DNA of 64,000 nt. Origin: Chitinilyticum piscinae (GTDB lineage: Bacteria > Pseudomonadota > Gammaproteobacteria > Burkholderiales > Chitinibacteraceae). The notes under the pieces are model-generated. The model was not told the DNA's origin. It ran no database searches and saw only the letters and a program-made list of their open reading frames with translations. This document shows, piece after piece, positions 8,029-17,355 of the stretch. A program made the translations under genes and the position numbers. Positions within the stretch are counted from its first letter, which is position 1. Each line of letters starts with the position of its first letter. The stretch covers positions 372,001 to 436,000 of the forward strand of contig NZ_JADFUA010000003.1 of NCBI RefSeq assembly GCF_015223195.1, read 5' to 3'.

Positions 8029-9993
8029 ATGACCAAAAGCTATTCCGACAAATCCGTCATCTGCAACGACTCTGCCAACTCTGCCTTCAGTGAAGTCAGC
8101 CAGCTGGTCGAACTCAGCGTCAGCCGCCGCAATCTGCTGACCGGCACCGGCGCAGCAGCGGCCGGCCTGCTCTTGGGCGGACTGCCGCAACTGGCCAGTG
8201 CCGCCGCAGCCGGCAAGACCCTGAAACCGCTGGCGCTGGGCTTTAGCGCCATTTCCCTCTCGGAAAGCGATACCGTGACCGTTCCGGCCGGCTACCGCGC
8301 GCAGCTGGTCAATGCTTGGGGGGATGCGGTCGGGATCGCCGGCAACATGCCAGCCTTCAGGCAGGATGGCAGCAACAGCGCCGAGGAACAGCTGGCTCAG
8401 TCCGGCATGCACCATGATGGCATGCATTTCTTCCCGCTGCCCTACGGCAGCCAGAGCAGCAACCACGGCCTCTTGGCCATCAATCACGAATACACCGACG
8501 ATGGCCTGCTGCATCCGGACGGCATGAAGACCTGGACGGCCGCCAAGGTCAGAAAGGCGCAAGCCGCGCACGGCGTTTCGGTCATCGAGGTCAAGAAGAA
8601 CGACAATGGCTGGCAGCAGGTGCTGCCATCGAAATACGCACGCCGCATCAGCACGCTGACGCCCTGCCGTCTCAGTGGCCCGGCTGCTGGCCATGCACTA
8701 CTGCAAACCGCAGATGATCCGAGCGGCCGGGAAGTCGTTGGCACACTGAACAACTGCGCCAATGGCTGGACCCCGTGGGGCACCTACCTGACCTGCGAGG
8801 AAAACTGGAACGGCTATTTCGTCGACTGGTCGAACAACATGAAGCCGCAGGGCTTCAATGCCAAGCGCTACGGTGTAAAGGAAAGCGATGCCGGCTACCG
8901 CTGGGCCGAGCACGATCCGCGCTTTGACGCACAACTCAACCCGAACGAACCCAACCGCTTTGGCTGGGTGGTCGAAATCGACCCCTACCATCCAGACAGC
9001 AAACCGGTGAAGCGCACCGCCATGGGCCGCTTCAAGCATGAAGGTGCGGCGGTCGCCATCGCTCCGGATCGCCGCTGCGCCTTCTACATGGGTGACGACG
9101 AGCGCTTCGAATACATCTACAAATTCGTCACTGCCCGTCCCTACAACGCCAAGGATCGCAAGGCCAATGCCAACCTGCTCGACGAGGGCACGCTGTACGT
9201 GGCGAAATTCAACGCCGACGGTAGCGGCGAATGGCTGGAACTCACCCACGGCAAGCACGGCCTCACCGCCGAGAACGGCTTCCGCGATCAGGGTGAACTG
9301 CTGGTCAAGACACGCCTGGCCGCCGACCACGTTGGCGCAACCAAGATGGACCGGCCGGAGTGGACCACGGTCAACCCGCACAATCAGGGCGAAATCTACT
9401 GCACGCTGACCAACAACAGCGAACGCGGCAAGGAAGGCAAGCCCGGCCCGGACGCCGCCAACCCGCGCGCCAACAACCTGTTCGGCCACATCATCCGCTG
9501 GCTGGAAGCCGGCAACAATCCGACGGCAACCTCCTTCCAGTGGAATATCGTCGTGCTGGCCGGCAACGACAAGGCCGCCAAGGAGGAACACAAGGGCAAT
9601 ATCAAGGGCGACATCTTCGGCAGCCCGGATGGCCTGATGTTCGACAGGAACGGCATTCTGTGGATTCAAACTGACGTTTCGACTAGCACGCTGAACAAGA
9701 AAGAATATAGCGGCATGGGCAACAACCAGATGCTGGCGATGACCCCGCAAACCGGCGAGGTGCGCCGTTTCCTGACCGGCCCGCGCGGTTGCGAAATCAC
9801 CGGCATTGCCTTCACCCCCGACCACCGCACACTGTTCGTGAACATCCAGCATCCGGGCGAGCCGGACAGTGAACGCAATGACCCTGCCAACCCGAAGGCG
9901 ATCTCCAGCTGGCCGAATGGCGCGCTGGGCGGTCGCCCGCGCTCGGGCACCGTGGTCATTACCCGTGACGACGGCGGCGTGATCGGCCTGTAA
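8029..9993 (+). CDS. PhoX-family (DUF839) alkaline phosphatase, Tat-exported
   Basis: A 654-residue protein of the PhoX/DUF839 beta-propeller family, whose characterised members are calcium- and iron-dependent phosphomonoesterases in the periplasm. It begins with a twin-arginine signal, SRRNLLTGTG with the Arg pair at residues 33-34, then a hydrophobic stretch and ALA-type cleavage region. Conserved blocks seen include GTYLTCEENWNGYF, GWVVEIDPY, RFKHEGAAVA, MGDDERFEYIYKFV, SPDGLMFD and RRFLTGPRGCEITGIAFTPD. The ATG at 8029 is used; a TTG twelve bases upstream is possible. It lies alone between terminator-like structures and may respond to phosphate, but no pho box was identified. Confidence 0.88.
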   Translation: MTKSYSDKSVICNDSANSAFSEVSQLVELSVSRRNLLTGTGAAAAGLLLGGLPQLASAAAAGKTLKPLALGFSAISLSESDTVTVPAGYRAQLVNAWGDAVGIAGNMPAFRQDGSNSAEEQLAQSGMHHDGMHFFPLPYGSQSSNHGLLAINHEYTDDGLLHPDGMKTWTAAKVRKAQAAHGVSVIEVKKNDNGWQQVLPSKYARRISTLTPCRLSGPAAGHALLQTADDPSGREVVGTLNNCANGWTPWGTYLTCEENWNGYFVDWSNNMKPQGFNAKRYGVKESDAGYRWAEHDPRFDAQLNPNEPNRFGWVVEIDPYHPDSKPVKRTAMGRFKHEGAAVAIAPDRRCAFYMGDDERFEYIYKFVTARPYNAKDRKANANLLDEGTLYVAKFNADGSGEWLELTHGKHGLTAENGFRDQGELLVKTRLAADHVGATKMDRPEWTTVNPHNQGEIYCTLTNNSERGKEGKPGPDAANPRANNLFGHIIRWLEAGNNPTATSFQWNIVVLAGNDKAAKEEHKGNIKGDIFGSPDGLMFDRNGILWIQTDVSTSTLNKKEYSGMGNNQMLAMTPQTGEVRRFLTGPRGCEITGIAFTPDHRTLFVNIQHPGEPDSERNDPANPKAISSWPNGALGGRPRSGTVVITRDDGGVIGL

Positions 9994-10004
9994 GCCTTAC
10001 GCCA

Positions 10005-10073
10005 ATACCCCGGCACCCTTATGGCCCTGCATGGCGCAAAACGCTGTGCAGGGCCATATACATTTCAATACCC
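10005..10073. repeat. Dispersed repeat, variant copy with terminator-like core
   Basis: Two direct ATACCC arms (10005 and 10068) lie 63 bp apart rather than the usual 53. Between them ATGGCCCTGCA (10021-10031) pairs perfectly with 10047-10057, an 11-bp stem. It starts 12 bp after the phosphatase gene and probably ends its transcript. Membership of the repeat family is less certain than for the other copies. Confidence 0.45.
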
Positions 10074-10149
10074 CTCGCAGACCCCGGTCCTGATTAACGT
10101 TTGCTAATCCCGCGCCGGAGGCAGAAGCCTAAGATACGCGCCACGCACC

Positions 10150-10168
10150 GTCGCCTGCGCCAGGCGAC
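10150..10168 (+). promoter_or_regulatory. Hairpin in the leader of kup
   Basis: GTCGCCTG (10150-10157), a three-base loop CGC, and CAGGCGAC (10161-10168) form a perfect 8-bp hairpin 64 bases before the kup start codon. It has no T run, so it is more likely a leader structure than a terminator. No riboswitch class was recognised. Confidence 0.4.
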
Positions 10169-10231
10169 CTGCATCAAACCGGCCCGCCAGCGGCAGCGCT
10201 ATGCTGGCCACCCCGTTCAGGAAAGCAATTC

Positions 10232-12118
10232 ATGAGCTCTCATTCCGCGCAAACCGGCAGCGCCGCACTGACACTGGCTGCGCTTGGCGTCGTCTATGGC
10301 GACATCGGCACCAGCCCGCTCTACACACTCAAGGAATGCTTCACCGGCCCGGCCGCGCTGGCGCTTTCCCCGGCGAACATCCTTGGCATTCTGTCCCTGA
10401 TTTTCTGGGCCCTCATGCTGGTGGTCTCGCTGAAATACGTCAGCATCATCCTGCGTGCCGACAACAAGGGTGAAGGCGGTATCCTGGCACTGCTGGCGCT
10501 CGCGCAGCGCGAAACGGCCGGCCACCCCCGGCTGGCCAGGCTGGTAGTGGTGCTCGGGATTTTCGGCGCGGCACTGTTTTACGGGGACTGCATCATCACG
10601 CCGGCGATCTCGGTACTCTCGGCGGTCGAGGGCATCGGCGTGGTATCACACCAGTTCGACCCGCTGATTCTGCCTCTGAGCATCGGCATCATCATCGGGC
10701 TGTTCGCCGTGCAATCCCGCGGCACCGCGACGGTCGGACGCATTTTTGGCCCGGTGATGCTGCTGTGGTTTGCCACGCTGGCGGTCATGGGCATCGCCAG
10801 CATTCTCCACGCGCCGCAGGTCTTGGCGGCCCTCAATCCGCTGCACGCCATCCGCTTTTTTGCCAACGCGCCGGGAACCAGCTTCGTGCTGCTGGGCGCG
10901 GTCGTACTGTGCCTGACCGGTGGCGAGGCGCTGTACGCCGACATGGGACATTTCGGCAAGACGGCCATCCGCAATGCCTGGTACGGGCTGGTCCTGCCCT
11001 CGCTGGTGATCAATTATTTCGGCCAGGGCGCACTGCTGCTGGCGCAGCCGGAGGCCATCAAGAATCCGTTTTTCCTGCTGGCGCCTAGCTGGGGGCTGAT
11101 TCCGCTGGTGTTGCTCGCGACGCTGGCCACCGTGATCGCCTCGCAGGCGGTGATATCCGGCGCGTATTCGATGGCCAGCCAGGCGATTCAACTTGGCTTC
11201 ACCCCGCGCATGGATATACGCCACACTTCGGCAGCGGAAAAGGGGCAGATCTATATCGGCCAGATCAACTGGGCGCTGTTGCTGGCGGTGATCGTGCTGA
11301 TCCTGGCGTTCCGTTCGTCCGGCGCACTCGCGTCCGCCTATGGCTTTGCCGTGACCTGCACGATGGTGATCACCACCATGCTGGCGTTTCTGGTGCTGGG
11401 CAAGCACACTACGCCGCTACGCCGCGCCGCGCTGTTTGGCGTCCTCGGAGTGCTGCTGCTTGTCGATCTGGCCTTCTTTGCCGCCAATTCGCTCAAGATT
11501 CACGAAGGCGGCTGGATGCCGCTGCTGGTCGGGCTGGCATTGTTTACGCTGATGATGACCTGGAAGCGCGGTCGCACTCTGCTGATGTACCGGCTGCGGG
11601 AAGGCGAAATGCCACTGGATGGCTTTATCGGCACCCTGGAGCACGGCGGCCTGCCGCGCGTCGAAGGCACGGCCGTCTTCATGACGACCAGCAGCGACAC
11701 GGTACCGCACGCCCTGCTGCACAATCTGAAGCACAACAAGATCCTGCACGAGCAGGTCATCCTGCTGACAGTCAGCACGGCCGACGAGCCGTATGTGCCG
11801 CAGGAGCAGCAGCTGGTGATCCGCCAGCTGGGCGAGAGCATCTTCCAGATTCTGGTGTGCTACGGCTTCAAGGACAGCGCGGACATTCCCAGAGCGCTGG
11901 CGCAGGCTGGTGCGCTGGATGCACGGCTGAATTGCGATCCGATGCAGGTGTCGTATTTCCTCAGCCGCGAAACCATTGTTCCGTCGCCCTACCCGGTCAT
12001 GGCGCGCTGGCGGCGCATGCTGTTCAGTCTGATGATGCGCAACGCGGCACGCGTGACCAGCTATTTCGCCATCCCGCCCAACCGGGTGGTGGAAATGGGC
12101 ATGCAGATCGAGCTCTAG
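10232..12118 (+). CDS. kup: Low-affinity potassium uptake protein Kup
   Basis: Inner-membrane K+/H+ symporter. The 628-residue product starts with GVVYGDIGTSPLYTLKE, the hallmark of the KUP/HAK/KT family, and has about twelve hydrophobic segments to roughly residue 440 followed by a soluble C-terminal domain of about 180 residues. Other family blocks are YGDCIITPAISVLSAVEG and CLTGGEALYADMGHFG. The start is supported by AGGAAAG nine bases upstream. The gene stands alone: a terminator-like repeat lies before it and a degenerate copy of the dispersed repeat follows three bases after its stop. Confidence 0.96.
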   Translation: MSSHSAQTGSAALTLAALGVVYGDIGTSPLYTLKECFTGPAALALSPANILGILSLIFWALMLVVSLKYVSIILRADNKGEGGILALLALAQRETAGHPRLARLVVVLGIFGAALFYGDCIITPAISVLSAVEGIGVVSHQFDPLILPLSIGIIIGLFAVQSRGTATVGRIFGPVMLLWFATLAVMGIASILHAPQVLAALNPLHAIRFFANAPGTSFVLLGAVVLCLTGGEALYADMGHFGKTAIRNAWYGLVLPSLVINYFGQGALLLAQPEAIKNPFFLLAPSWGLIPLVLLATLATVIASQAVISGAYSMASQAIQLGFTPRMDIRHTSAAEKGQIYIGQINWALLLAVIVLILAFRSSGALASAYGFAVTCTMVITTMLAFLVLGKHTTPLRRAALFGVLGVLLLVDLAFFAANSLKIHEGGWMPLLVGLALFTLMMTWKRGRTLLMYRLREGEMPLDGFIGTLEHGGLPRVEGTAVFMTTSSDTVPHALLHNLKHNKILHEQVILLTVSTADEPYVPQEQQLVIRQLGESIFQILVCYGFKDSADIPRALAQAGALDARLNCDPMQVSYFLSRETIVPSPYPVMARWRRMLFSLMMRNAARVTSYFAIPPNRVVEMGMQIEL

Positions 12119-12120
12119 CA

Positions 12121-12179
12121 ATACCTAGTCACCTATTGCCACGCAGCGCTTTCAAATAAAAGTCCGCAAAGACATACCA
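12121..12179. repeat. Dispersed 53-bp-period repeat, degenerate copy
   Basis: ATACCT at 12121 and ATACCA at 12174 are 53 bp apart, with ACCTAT at the inner-arm position (12131). It occupies the gap between the stop codons of kup and the convergent FAD gene. Confidence 0.5.
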
Positions 12180-12203
12180 AAAGAATGCAATGACGGGCAA
12201 GGG

Positions 12204-13811
12204 CTAGAGCAGCGCCTCGGCCGCCTGATTGCCCCACCAGCTGGCCTCCTCGAAGACCGAGAGTCCGGAGAGGTCGGCATGGGCAAAGCGGATCCGGCCG
12301 TCAAGCGCCCGCAAGGCGGCCAGCCCCGGATTGCCCAGAAAGCCCGGAGCCGGCGTGCTCATCGCGTGGCCGCGCACGGTGATCTCCACCTGCTGCACAT
12401 GCTGCCGCCAGCGCCAGCCGTAGACGCGCTGCAGATCCTGCGCGGCCACCTCGTACAGCGCCTCGGCGCTGGCGTGTTCCAGCCGGGCCCGTACCGCACG
12501 GGGGTCTTCATTGGCAAAGGCGTGATAGGCCGTGAAGACACTGCTTTCGGGCTTGTACTGGCGGATCAGCTGGTGCGTGCTGTTCACATAGCCCAGGCTA
12601 TTGCTGCCATACACGACATTATCCCAGGCCAGTGGATGCTCGACCGGCTCCTGCGGAAAGGCATCGATCAGGAAATTGCTCACCTGCCAGGCCGCATGCG
12701 GCAAACCATGCCGGTGCAGATCGAAACCCAGCCCGGCCAGATCGCTGACCACGTGTGCGGCAACATGCAGCGGCATCGCGCAGATCACCTGATCGGCGAT
12801 CAGTCGCGTCACCTTGCGGCTGAGCACATTGAGCACGTCAACGTGCACGGCCTTGCCCGCATCAGTCACCTGCACCGCCATGCCCGCCAGGCGTTGCGCG
12901 GGCTGCAGCGCTGCGGCCAAATGACGCACCAGCGGGTTGATGCCATCCGGCCAGGTGAGAATCGCACCTTCTTCGGCGTTGGCAGCATGTCCGCCACGGC
13001 TGGCGAAATAATGCAGCCCTGCCCAGGCCGAGGTCTGGGCGCTACCGGCACCATAATCATCTCGGCAGGCGTAATCCAGATACCACAGCAGCCCCGGCGC
13101 GGTATAACCCTCGCGCTTGAGCCATTGCGCAAAACTCAGTTGATCAAGCGCCCGCCATTGCGGGTCAGTGGAGGACAGCACCAGCGGAATGGCGAACACA
13201 CGCCGACCATCGCTGCCGGTCTTGTCGCGCAAGCCCGCGACAAAATCCAGAAAACGCTGCTGCTGTTTCAGCTCGTCGGCATCCATGCCGGTGCGCGGCA
13301 GCAGCCCTTCCTGCCAGCGGCCGTCGACCCAGAGACGTTCTTCCGGCGCATGCACCAGTACCCGCTCGTCAAAGTAAGGCTTCGCGGTGAACGCATCACG
13401 CTCGATCACACCCATGTCGGCCAGCAGCTCGCGCACATGGCGCGACTCCAGCGAAGGCAGCGGCAGATAGTGTGCGCCACGAGGATGGGCCAGCCCGCCC
13501 AGCGCCCCCGCCGCACAATTGCCACCGAACTCGGGGCCATCGACCAGCAGCACATCCTTGCGACCGCCCCGTACCAGCTTCCAGGCGGCAAACAGGCCCG
13601 CCGCGCCACCGCCGAGAATGGCGACACCGACCTTGCGCTCAACCGACGGAGCAGGTAGCTGGGTATTGCCTCGCAGCAGATGGCCTTCAAGCATTCCGGG
13701 CCAATACCCCTTGATATTGAGCCCGAGCTGCAGCAGCTTGCAGCCGCCCAGCGCCATCCCCGCACCGGCTGCAAGCCCCAGCTGCAACACCTTGCGCCGT
13801 GTCAGCTCCAT
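12204..13811 (-). CDS. FAD-dependent amine-oxidase-like protein with lipoprotein signal
   Basis: A 535-residue flavoprotein. After an N-terminal TRRK plus hydrophobic stretch ending in LGGC (Cys24, possible lipobox) comes the Rossmann FAD-binding motif GGGAAG at residues 67-72 and an acidic end of strand two (LVDGP). The C-terminus, with RIRFAHADLSG and a WWGNQAAEA helix, resembles the flavin-binding end of amine oxidases. It is the second gene of a pair: its ATG overlaps the TGA of the spermidine-synthase-like gene (ATGA). The pairing suggests that it oxidises a polyamine or a polyamine adduct at the membrane, but the substrate is inferred only from context. Confidence 0.8.
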   Translation of the reverse strand: MELTRRKVLQLGLAAGAGMALGGCKLLQLGLNIKGYWPGMLEGHLLRGNTQLPAPSVERKVGVAILGGGAAGLFAAWKLVRGGRKDVLLVDGPEFGGNCAAGALGGLAHPRGAHYLPLPSLESRHVRELLADMGVIERDAFTAKPYFDERVLVHAPEERLWVDGRWQEGLLPRTGMDADELKQQQRFLDFVAGLRDKTGSDGRRVFAIPLVLSSTDPQWRALDQLSFAQWLKREGYTAPGLLWYLDYACRDDYGAGSAQTSAWAGLHYFASRGGHAANAEEGAILTWPDGINPLVRHLAAALQPAQRLAGMAVQVTDAGKAVHVDVLNVLSRKVTRLIADQVICAMPLHVAAHVVSDLAGLGFDLHRHGLPHAAWQVSNFLIDAFPQEPVEHPLAWDNVVYGSNSLGYVNSTHQLIRQYKPESSVFTAYHAFANEDPRAVRARLEHASAEALYEVAAQDLQRVYGWRWRQHVQQVEITVRGHAMSTPAPGFLGNPGLAALRALDGRIRFAHADLSGLSVFEEASWWGNQAAEALL

Positions 13812-15322
13812 CAACGCAGCACCCGCGACCAGTCCTGTTCGAAGTAGTGCACCAGCGACTGGTTATTCAGCCGGTTGGCCTCCACGTCGACCTTGTGCAT
13901 GTCCGGCGGGAAGAAGAACATCTGCCGGGTCGACTCAGTGTCGAGGAATTTCATCGGCAAACGGTACGCGGTGGGCGGCGTATAGCCGGCCTGTTTCGCC
14001 CCGATGATGAAACCCCATTCGCCAAAGGACGGCACATAGGCGTGATACGGCGTGGTGACAAAACCCGCCTCTTCCAGCGTCTTGTTGATGCTCCAGTACG
14101 AGCGCGGTGCATGCATCGGCGAGGTGGACTGCACCACCATCAGGCCGTTCTGCGCCAGATGGCGGTTCACCAGCCGGAACATCGGCACCGAATACAGCTT
14201 GCCGAGCGCGAAATTGCTGGGGTCGGGGAAGTCGATGATGATGGCATCAAACACACCATTGTCCTTCTCCAGCCACTGGCCAGCGTCTTCATTGACCACG
14301 TGGGCGCGTTTGTCCTTCAGCGCCCCCTTGTTCAGTGCCACCAGCGGCGCGGAGGTGGAAAACAGTGTCGTCATCGCCGGATCCAGGTCGACCAGCGTCA
14401 CACTCTCGATCTGCGGGTAGCGCAGCACCTCGCGCAGCGCCAGCCCGTCGCCGCCCCCGAGAATCAGCACCTTCCTGGTCCACGGCTGTTTTTCCAGCAC
14501 CGGGTGGACCAGCGCCTCGTGATAGCGGTATTCGTCACGGCTGGAGAACTGCAGATTGCCGTTGATATAAAGGCGCAGATCATCCTGCCACTTGGTCAGC
14601 ACCAGCCGCTGGTAGTGCGTGGTTTCGGCGTGGATGATCTCGTCACCGTAGATGGCCTTCTCGCTCCACGCGGTCAGCCGGTCGGCAGCGACAAAGGAGC
14701 CGCCCAGCAGCATCAGCACAATGCCGCCACGCAGGTAGAAATGCACCGGGTTCACCAGCTCGCGGCGGAACACCCTGGCTGTCCACAGCGCCACGCCCAC
14801 ATTGCAGATGCCGAACAGCAGGGCGGTGCGTGCCAGCCCCAGCTTGGGCGCCAGCACCAGCGGAAACAGCAGTGATACCGCCAGTGCCCCCATGTAGTCA
14901 AAGGTCAGCACCCGGCTGACGATGTCGGCAAAGGCGGTCTTGCGCTGGTTGAGCACACGCATCACCAGCGGGATTTCCATCCCCACCAATGCACCACAGA
15001 TCACCACCAGCGCATACAGCACGGTGCGGAACGGCGCATTGGCCCAGGCAAACACCAGAAACAGGAACAGCGCCGACAGACCGCCGATCAGCCCGACCAG
15101 CAGCTCGACATCGATGAAGGTCGCCAGCGCACGCTCCTCCTTCACATACTTCGAGCAGTGCGAACCCAGCCCCATCGCAAACAAATACGTACCGATGATC
15201 GAGGAAAACTGCAGCACCGAATCGCCGAGCAGATAGCTCGCCAGCGCGCCGGCAATCAGTTCGTAAGCCAGACCGCAGGACGCCACAATAAACACAGAAA
15301 GAATCAGCAAGCGGTCGCGCAT
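13811..15322 (-). CDS. Membrane-embedded spermidine-synthase-like protein
   Basis: A 503-residue protein with about seven transmembrane helices in residues 5-215 and a C-terminal polyamine-synthase domain. The AdoMet/dcAdoMet-binding loop LILGGGDGLALRE lies at about 287-299, the strand-two acidic pair VDLDP at 311-315, and the gate region IIDFPDP near 365; YHEALVHP precedes them. Soluble spermidine synthases transfer aminopropyl groups from decarboxylated AdoMet; the membrane-fused type may modify a membrane or envelope acceptor. Divergent from the DUF350 operon that contains AdoMet decarboxylase, the supplier of the donor. Overlaps the FAD gene by 4 bp, so the two are co-translated. Confidence 0.88.
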   Translation of the reverse strand: MRDRLLILSVFIVASCGLAYELIAGALASYLLGDSVLQFSSIIGTYLFAMGLGSHCSKYVKEERALATFIDVELLVGLIGGLSALFLFLVFAWANAPFRTVLYALVVICGALVGMEIPLVMRVLNQRKTAFADIVSRVLTFDYMGALAVSLLFPLVLAPKLGLARTALLFGICNVGVALWTARVFRRELVNPVHFYLRGGIVLMLLGGSFVAADRLTAWSEKAIYGDEIIHAETTHYQRLVLTKWQDDLRLYINGNLQFSSRDEYRYHEALVHPVLEKQPWTRKVLILGGGDGLALREVLRYPQIESVTLVDLDPAMTTLFSTSAPLVALNKGALKDKRAHVVNEDAGQWLEKDNGVFDAIIIDFPDPSNFALGKLYSVPMFRLVNRHLAQNGLMVVQSTSPMHAPRSYWSINKTLEEAGFVTTPYHAYVPSFGEWGFIIGAKQAGYTPPTAYRLPMKFLDTESTRQMFFFPPDMHKVDVEANRLNNQSLVHYFEQDWSRVLR

Positions 15323-15386
15323 GGCAATTTCATCAGTTTTGGGTAAGAATGGACGGCATTATGCCTGATTGCAGCGAGGAAACCGC

Positions 15387-15788
15387 ATGCTCGACACGTA
15401 TCTCCCCCTGTTGCTGACCTACCTCACTTATCTGGGCAGCGGCATTGCCCTGCTGGTGGTGTTCTCGGTGATCTATGCCTGGGTCACGCCGATTGACGAG
15501 CTGAAGCTGATCCGCGAAGGCTGCACGGCAGCCGCGCTCTCGTATGGCGGCGCGCTGATCGGCTTCTCGCTGACCATTGCCTCCAGCGCCTGGCATGTGA
15601 ACAAGCTGGAATATTTCCTGATGTGGGGCGGGCTGGCGATGATCGCGCAAATCGTCGTGCACATCGTACTGGGCCGCTGCGTGAAGGGCATGGCGCAAGC
15701 CCTGATCGAAAACAACATCGCCGTCGGCGCCTTCGCCGGCAGCGTCTCGCTGGCCGTTGGCATCATCAACGCCGGCTCGCTGTCGTGA
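15387..15788 (+). CDS. DUF350 membrane protein (YjfL-like)
   Basis: A 133-residue protein with four hydrophobic helices, consistent with DUF350 (E. coli YjfL). Conserved features are the opening helix YLTYLGSGIALL, the PIDELKLIREGCTAAALSYGG segment after the first helix, and small-residue-rich later helices. The ATG at 15387 is chosen because GAGGAAA lies 5 bases upstream. It heads the plus-strand operon and its TGA overlaps the GTG of the next gene. DUF350 proteins occur with PspA-type and polyamine-ligase-type genes in other bacteria (for example the E. coli yjf cluster), but their biochemical role is unknown. Confidence 0.85.
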   Translation: MLDTYLPLLLTYLTYLGSGIALLVVFSVIYAWVTPIDELKLIREGCTAAALSYGGALIGFSLTIASSAWHVNKLEYFLMWGGLAMIAQIVVHIVLGRCVKGMAQALIENNIAVGAFAGSVSLAVGIINAGSLS

Positions 15789-16216
15789 TCCGCAGCACCA
15801 TCAGCTGCGGGCTGCTGTTGGCACTACTGCTGCTGGCCCCTGCAGCCAGCGCGGGCATGTACAAATGCAAGAACAGCGACGGCAGTTTCAGCTACGGCGA
15901 CCAGCCCTGTACCGGCACGGCGCGGGAACAGAGCACCACGGTCAAGGCAGCACCCGCCCCCGTGGCGAAACCGGCGCCGGCCAGTAGCACTGCCGGCACC
16001 AAGCGCAACGGCAATGTCGAGTACTGTGACTTTCTTGACCGCCAACTGTATTCACTGGAGGAAGCCGAAGCCATGGCGATTTCAGATGGCATGTACGGAA
16101 ATAAGAAAGGCAGCTACGCCGAATTCAAGCGCTACGAAGAGAACAAGCTGTACGTTGAAGGCGAGCGCAATAGGCTGAATAAAGAGCGAAAATTTCATAA
16201 TTGCTCCGGTAATTAA
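15785..16216 (+). CDS. Exported DUF4124-type protein
   Basis: Starts with GTG at 15785, overlapping the TGA of the DUF350 gene (GTGA). The 143-residue product has a clean signal peptide (hydrophobic LLLALLLLAPAASA, cleavage near residue 23) followed directly by MYKCKNSDGSFSYGDQPC, the short DUF4124 pattern with two cysteines that probably form a disulfide. A Pro/Ala-rich spacer and a charged helical tail follow. DUF4124 proteins are periplasmic proteins of unknown function, frequent in betaproteobacteria. Its coupling to the DUF350 gene suggests that the two products act together at the inner membrane. Confidence 0.8.
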   Translation: MIRSTISCGLLLALLLLAPAASAGMYKCKNSDGSFSYGDQPCTGTAREQSTTVKAAPAPVAKPAPASSTAGTKRNGNVEYCDFLDRQLYSLEEAEAMAISDGMYGNKKGSYAEFKRYEENKLYVEGERNRLNKERKFHNCSGN

Positions 16217-16244
16217 GCCGGTTTAACACGAAGAGGAACTCACC

Positions 16245-17348
16245 ATGGGTCTCGGTTCTTTCATCAAGAAACAGTTTATCGACATCCTGGAATGGCAGGA
16301 GGATCAGGACGGCGTGCTGGCCTGGCGCTATCCGATGGCCGACAACGAAATCCAGTATGGCGGCAGCCTCACCGTGCGCGAATCGCAGGCCGCGGTGTTC
16401 GTCAATGAAGGCAAGGTGGCCGACGTGTTCCCGGCCGGCATGCACAAGCTGACCACGCAAACCCTGCCGGTACTCACCTACCTGAAGAACTGGGACAAGC
16501 TGTTCCAGTCGCCTTTCAAATCGGACGTGTATTTCTTCAGCACCCGCGTGCAGCTCGGCCGCAAGTGGGGCACACCGCAGCCGATTACCATCCGCGATGC
16601 GGATTTCGGCATGGTGCGCATGCGCGCCTTCGGCATTTACTCGTACAAGATCGCCGACCCGAAACTGTTCTACACCGAAATCAGCGGCACGCGCGAGACT
16701 TACACCCGTGACGAAGTCGAGCAGCAACTGCGCAATCTGGTGATTTCCACCATGACCAGCGCACTGGGATCCAGCGGCGTACCTTTCATCGACATGGCCG
16801 GCAACCAGGGCCTGATGGGCGAGAAGATCAAGGAAGCGCTGGTCCCGGTGTTTGCCAAATACGGCCTGCTGCTGGACAACTTTGCCGTCGAAAACGTCTC
16901 GCTGCCGGAAGAACTGCAAAAGGCGCTCGACACCCGGATCAGCATGGGCATGATCGGCAATATGCAGACCTACACGCAATACCAGGCTGCCAACGCGATT
17001 CCGCTCGCGGCACAGAACGAAGGCGGCATGGCCGGCGTCGGTGCCAGCATGGCCGCCGGCATCGGCATGGGTCAGGTGATGGCCAATGCGATGAATACCG
17101 CGCTGAACCCCGCGGCGGCCCAGCAGCCGGTAGCCCCGGCAGCAGCCGGCATCGTAATGGGCGCTGACGGTGGCGTCGGTGTCGGCATGGTCGCCGGCGC
17201 TGCGCCTGCAGCAACTCCGGCTGCCCCGGCGGGGGATGATCCGCAGGCCAAGCTGGCCAAGCTCAAAGGCCTGCTCGACGCCGGCCTGATCAGCCAGGCC
17301 GATTACGACACGGCCAAGGCTGAAGTGCTGAAGAAACTGCTGGGCTGA
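16245..17348 (+). CDS. SPFH/virion-core-like protein with C-terminal SHOCT domain
   Basis: A 367-residue protein. Residues about 20-250 match the SPFH (band 7) superfamily branch often annotated as virion core protein-like: RESQAAVFVNEGKVADVFPAGMH at the start of the domain, then the GVPFIDMAGNQ and LLDNFAVENVSLPEELQKALD helices. A Gly/Ala-rich linker leads to a SHOCT domain (KLKGLLDAGLISQADYDTAKAEVLKKL) at the end. The start is supported by GAGGAA. SPFH proteins form membrane-associated oligomers; SHOCT is an oligomerisation tag. It is followed 8 bp after its stop by a perfect copy of the dispersed repeat, then by the DUF4178 gene. Confidence 0.88.
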   Translation: MGLGSFIKKQFIDILEWQEDQDGVLAWRYPMADNEIQYGGSLTVRESQAAVFVNEGKVADVFPAGMHKLTTQTLPVLTYLKNWDKLFQSPFKSDVYFFSTRVQLGRKWGTPQPITIRDADFGMVRMRAFGIYSYKIADPKLFYTEISGTRETYTRDEVEQQLRNLVISTMTSALGSSGVPFIDMAGNQGLMGEKIKEALVPVFAKYGLLLDNFAVENVSLPEELQKALDTRISMGMIGNMQTYTQYQAANAIPLAAQNEGGMAGVGASMAAGIGMGQVMANAMNTALNPAAAQQPVAPAAAGIVMGADGGVGVGMVAGAAPAATPAAPAGDDPQAKLAKLKGLLDAGLISQADYDTAKAEVLKKLLG

Positions 17349-17355
17349 ACCCAAT

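Noticed and set aside
13700-13730. CAATACCCC sequence resembling a repeat arm
   Set aside because: It lies inside the FAD-protein coding sequence with no partner arm at 49 or 53 bp, so it is chance.
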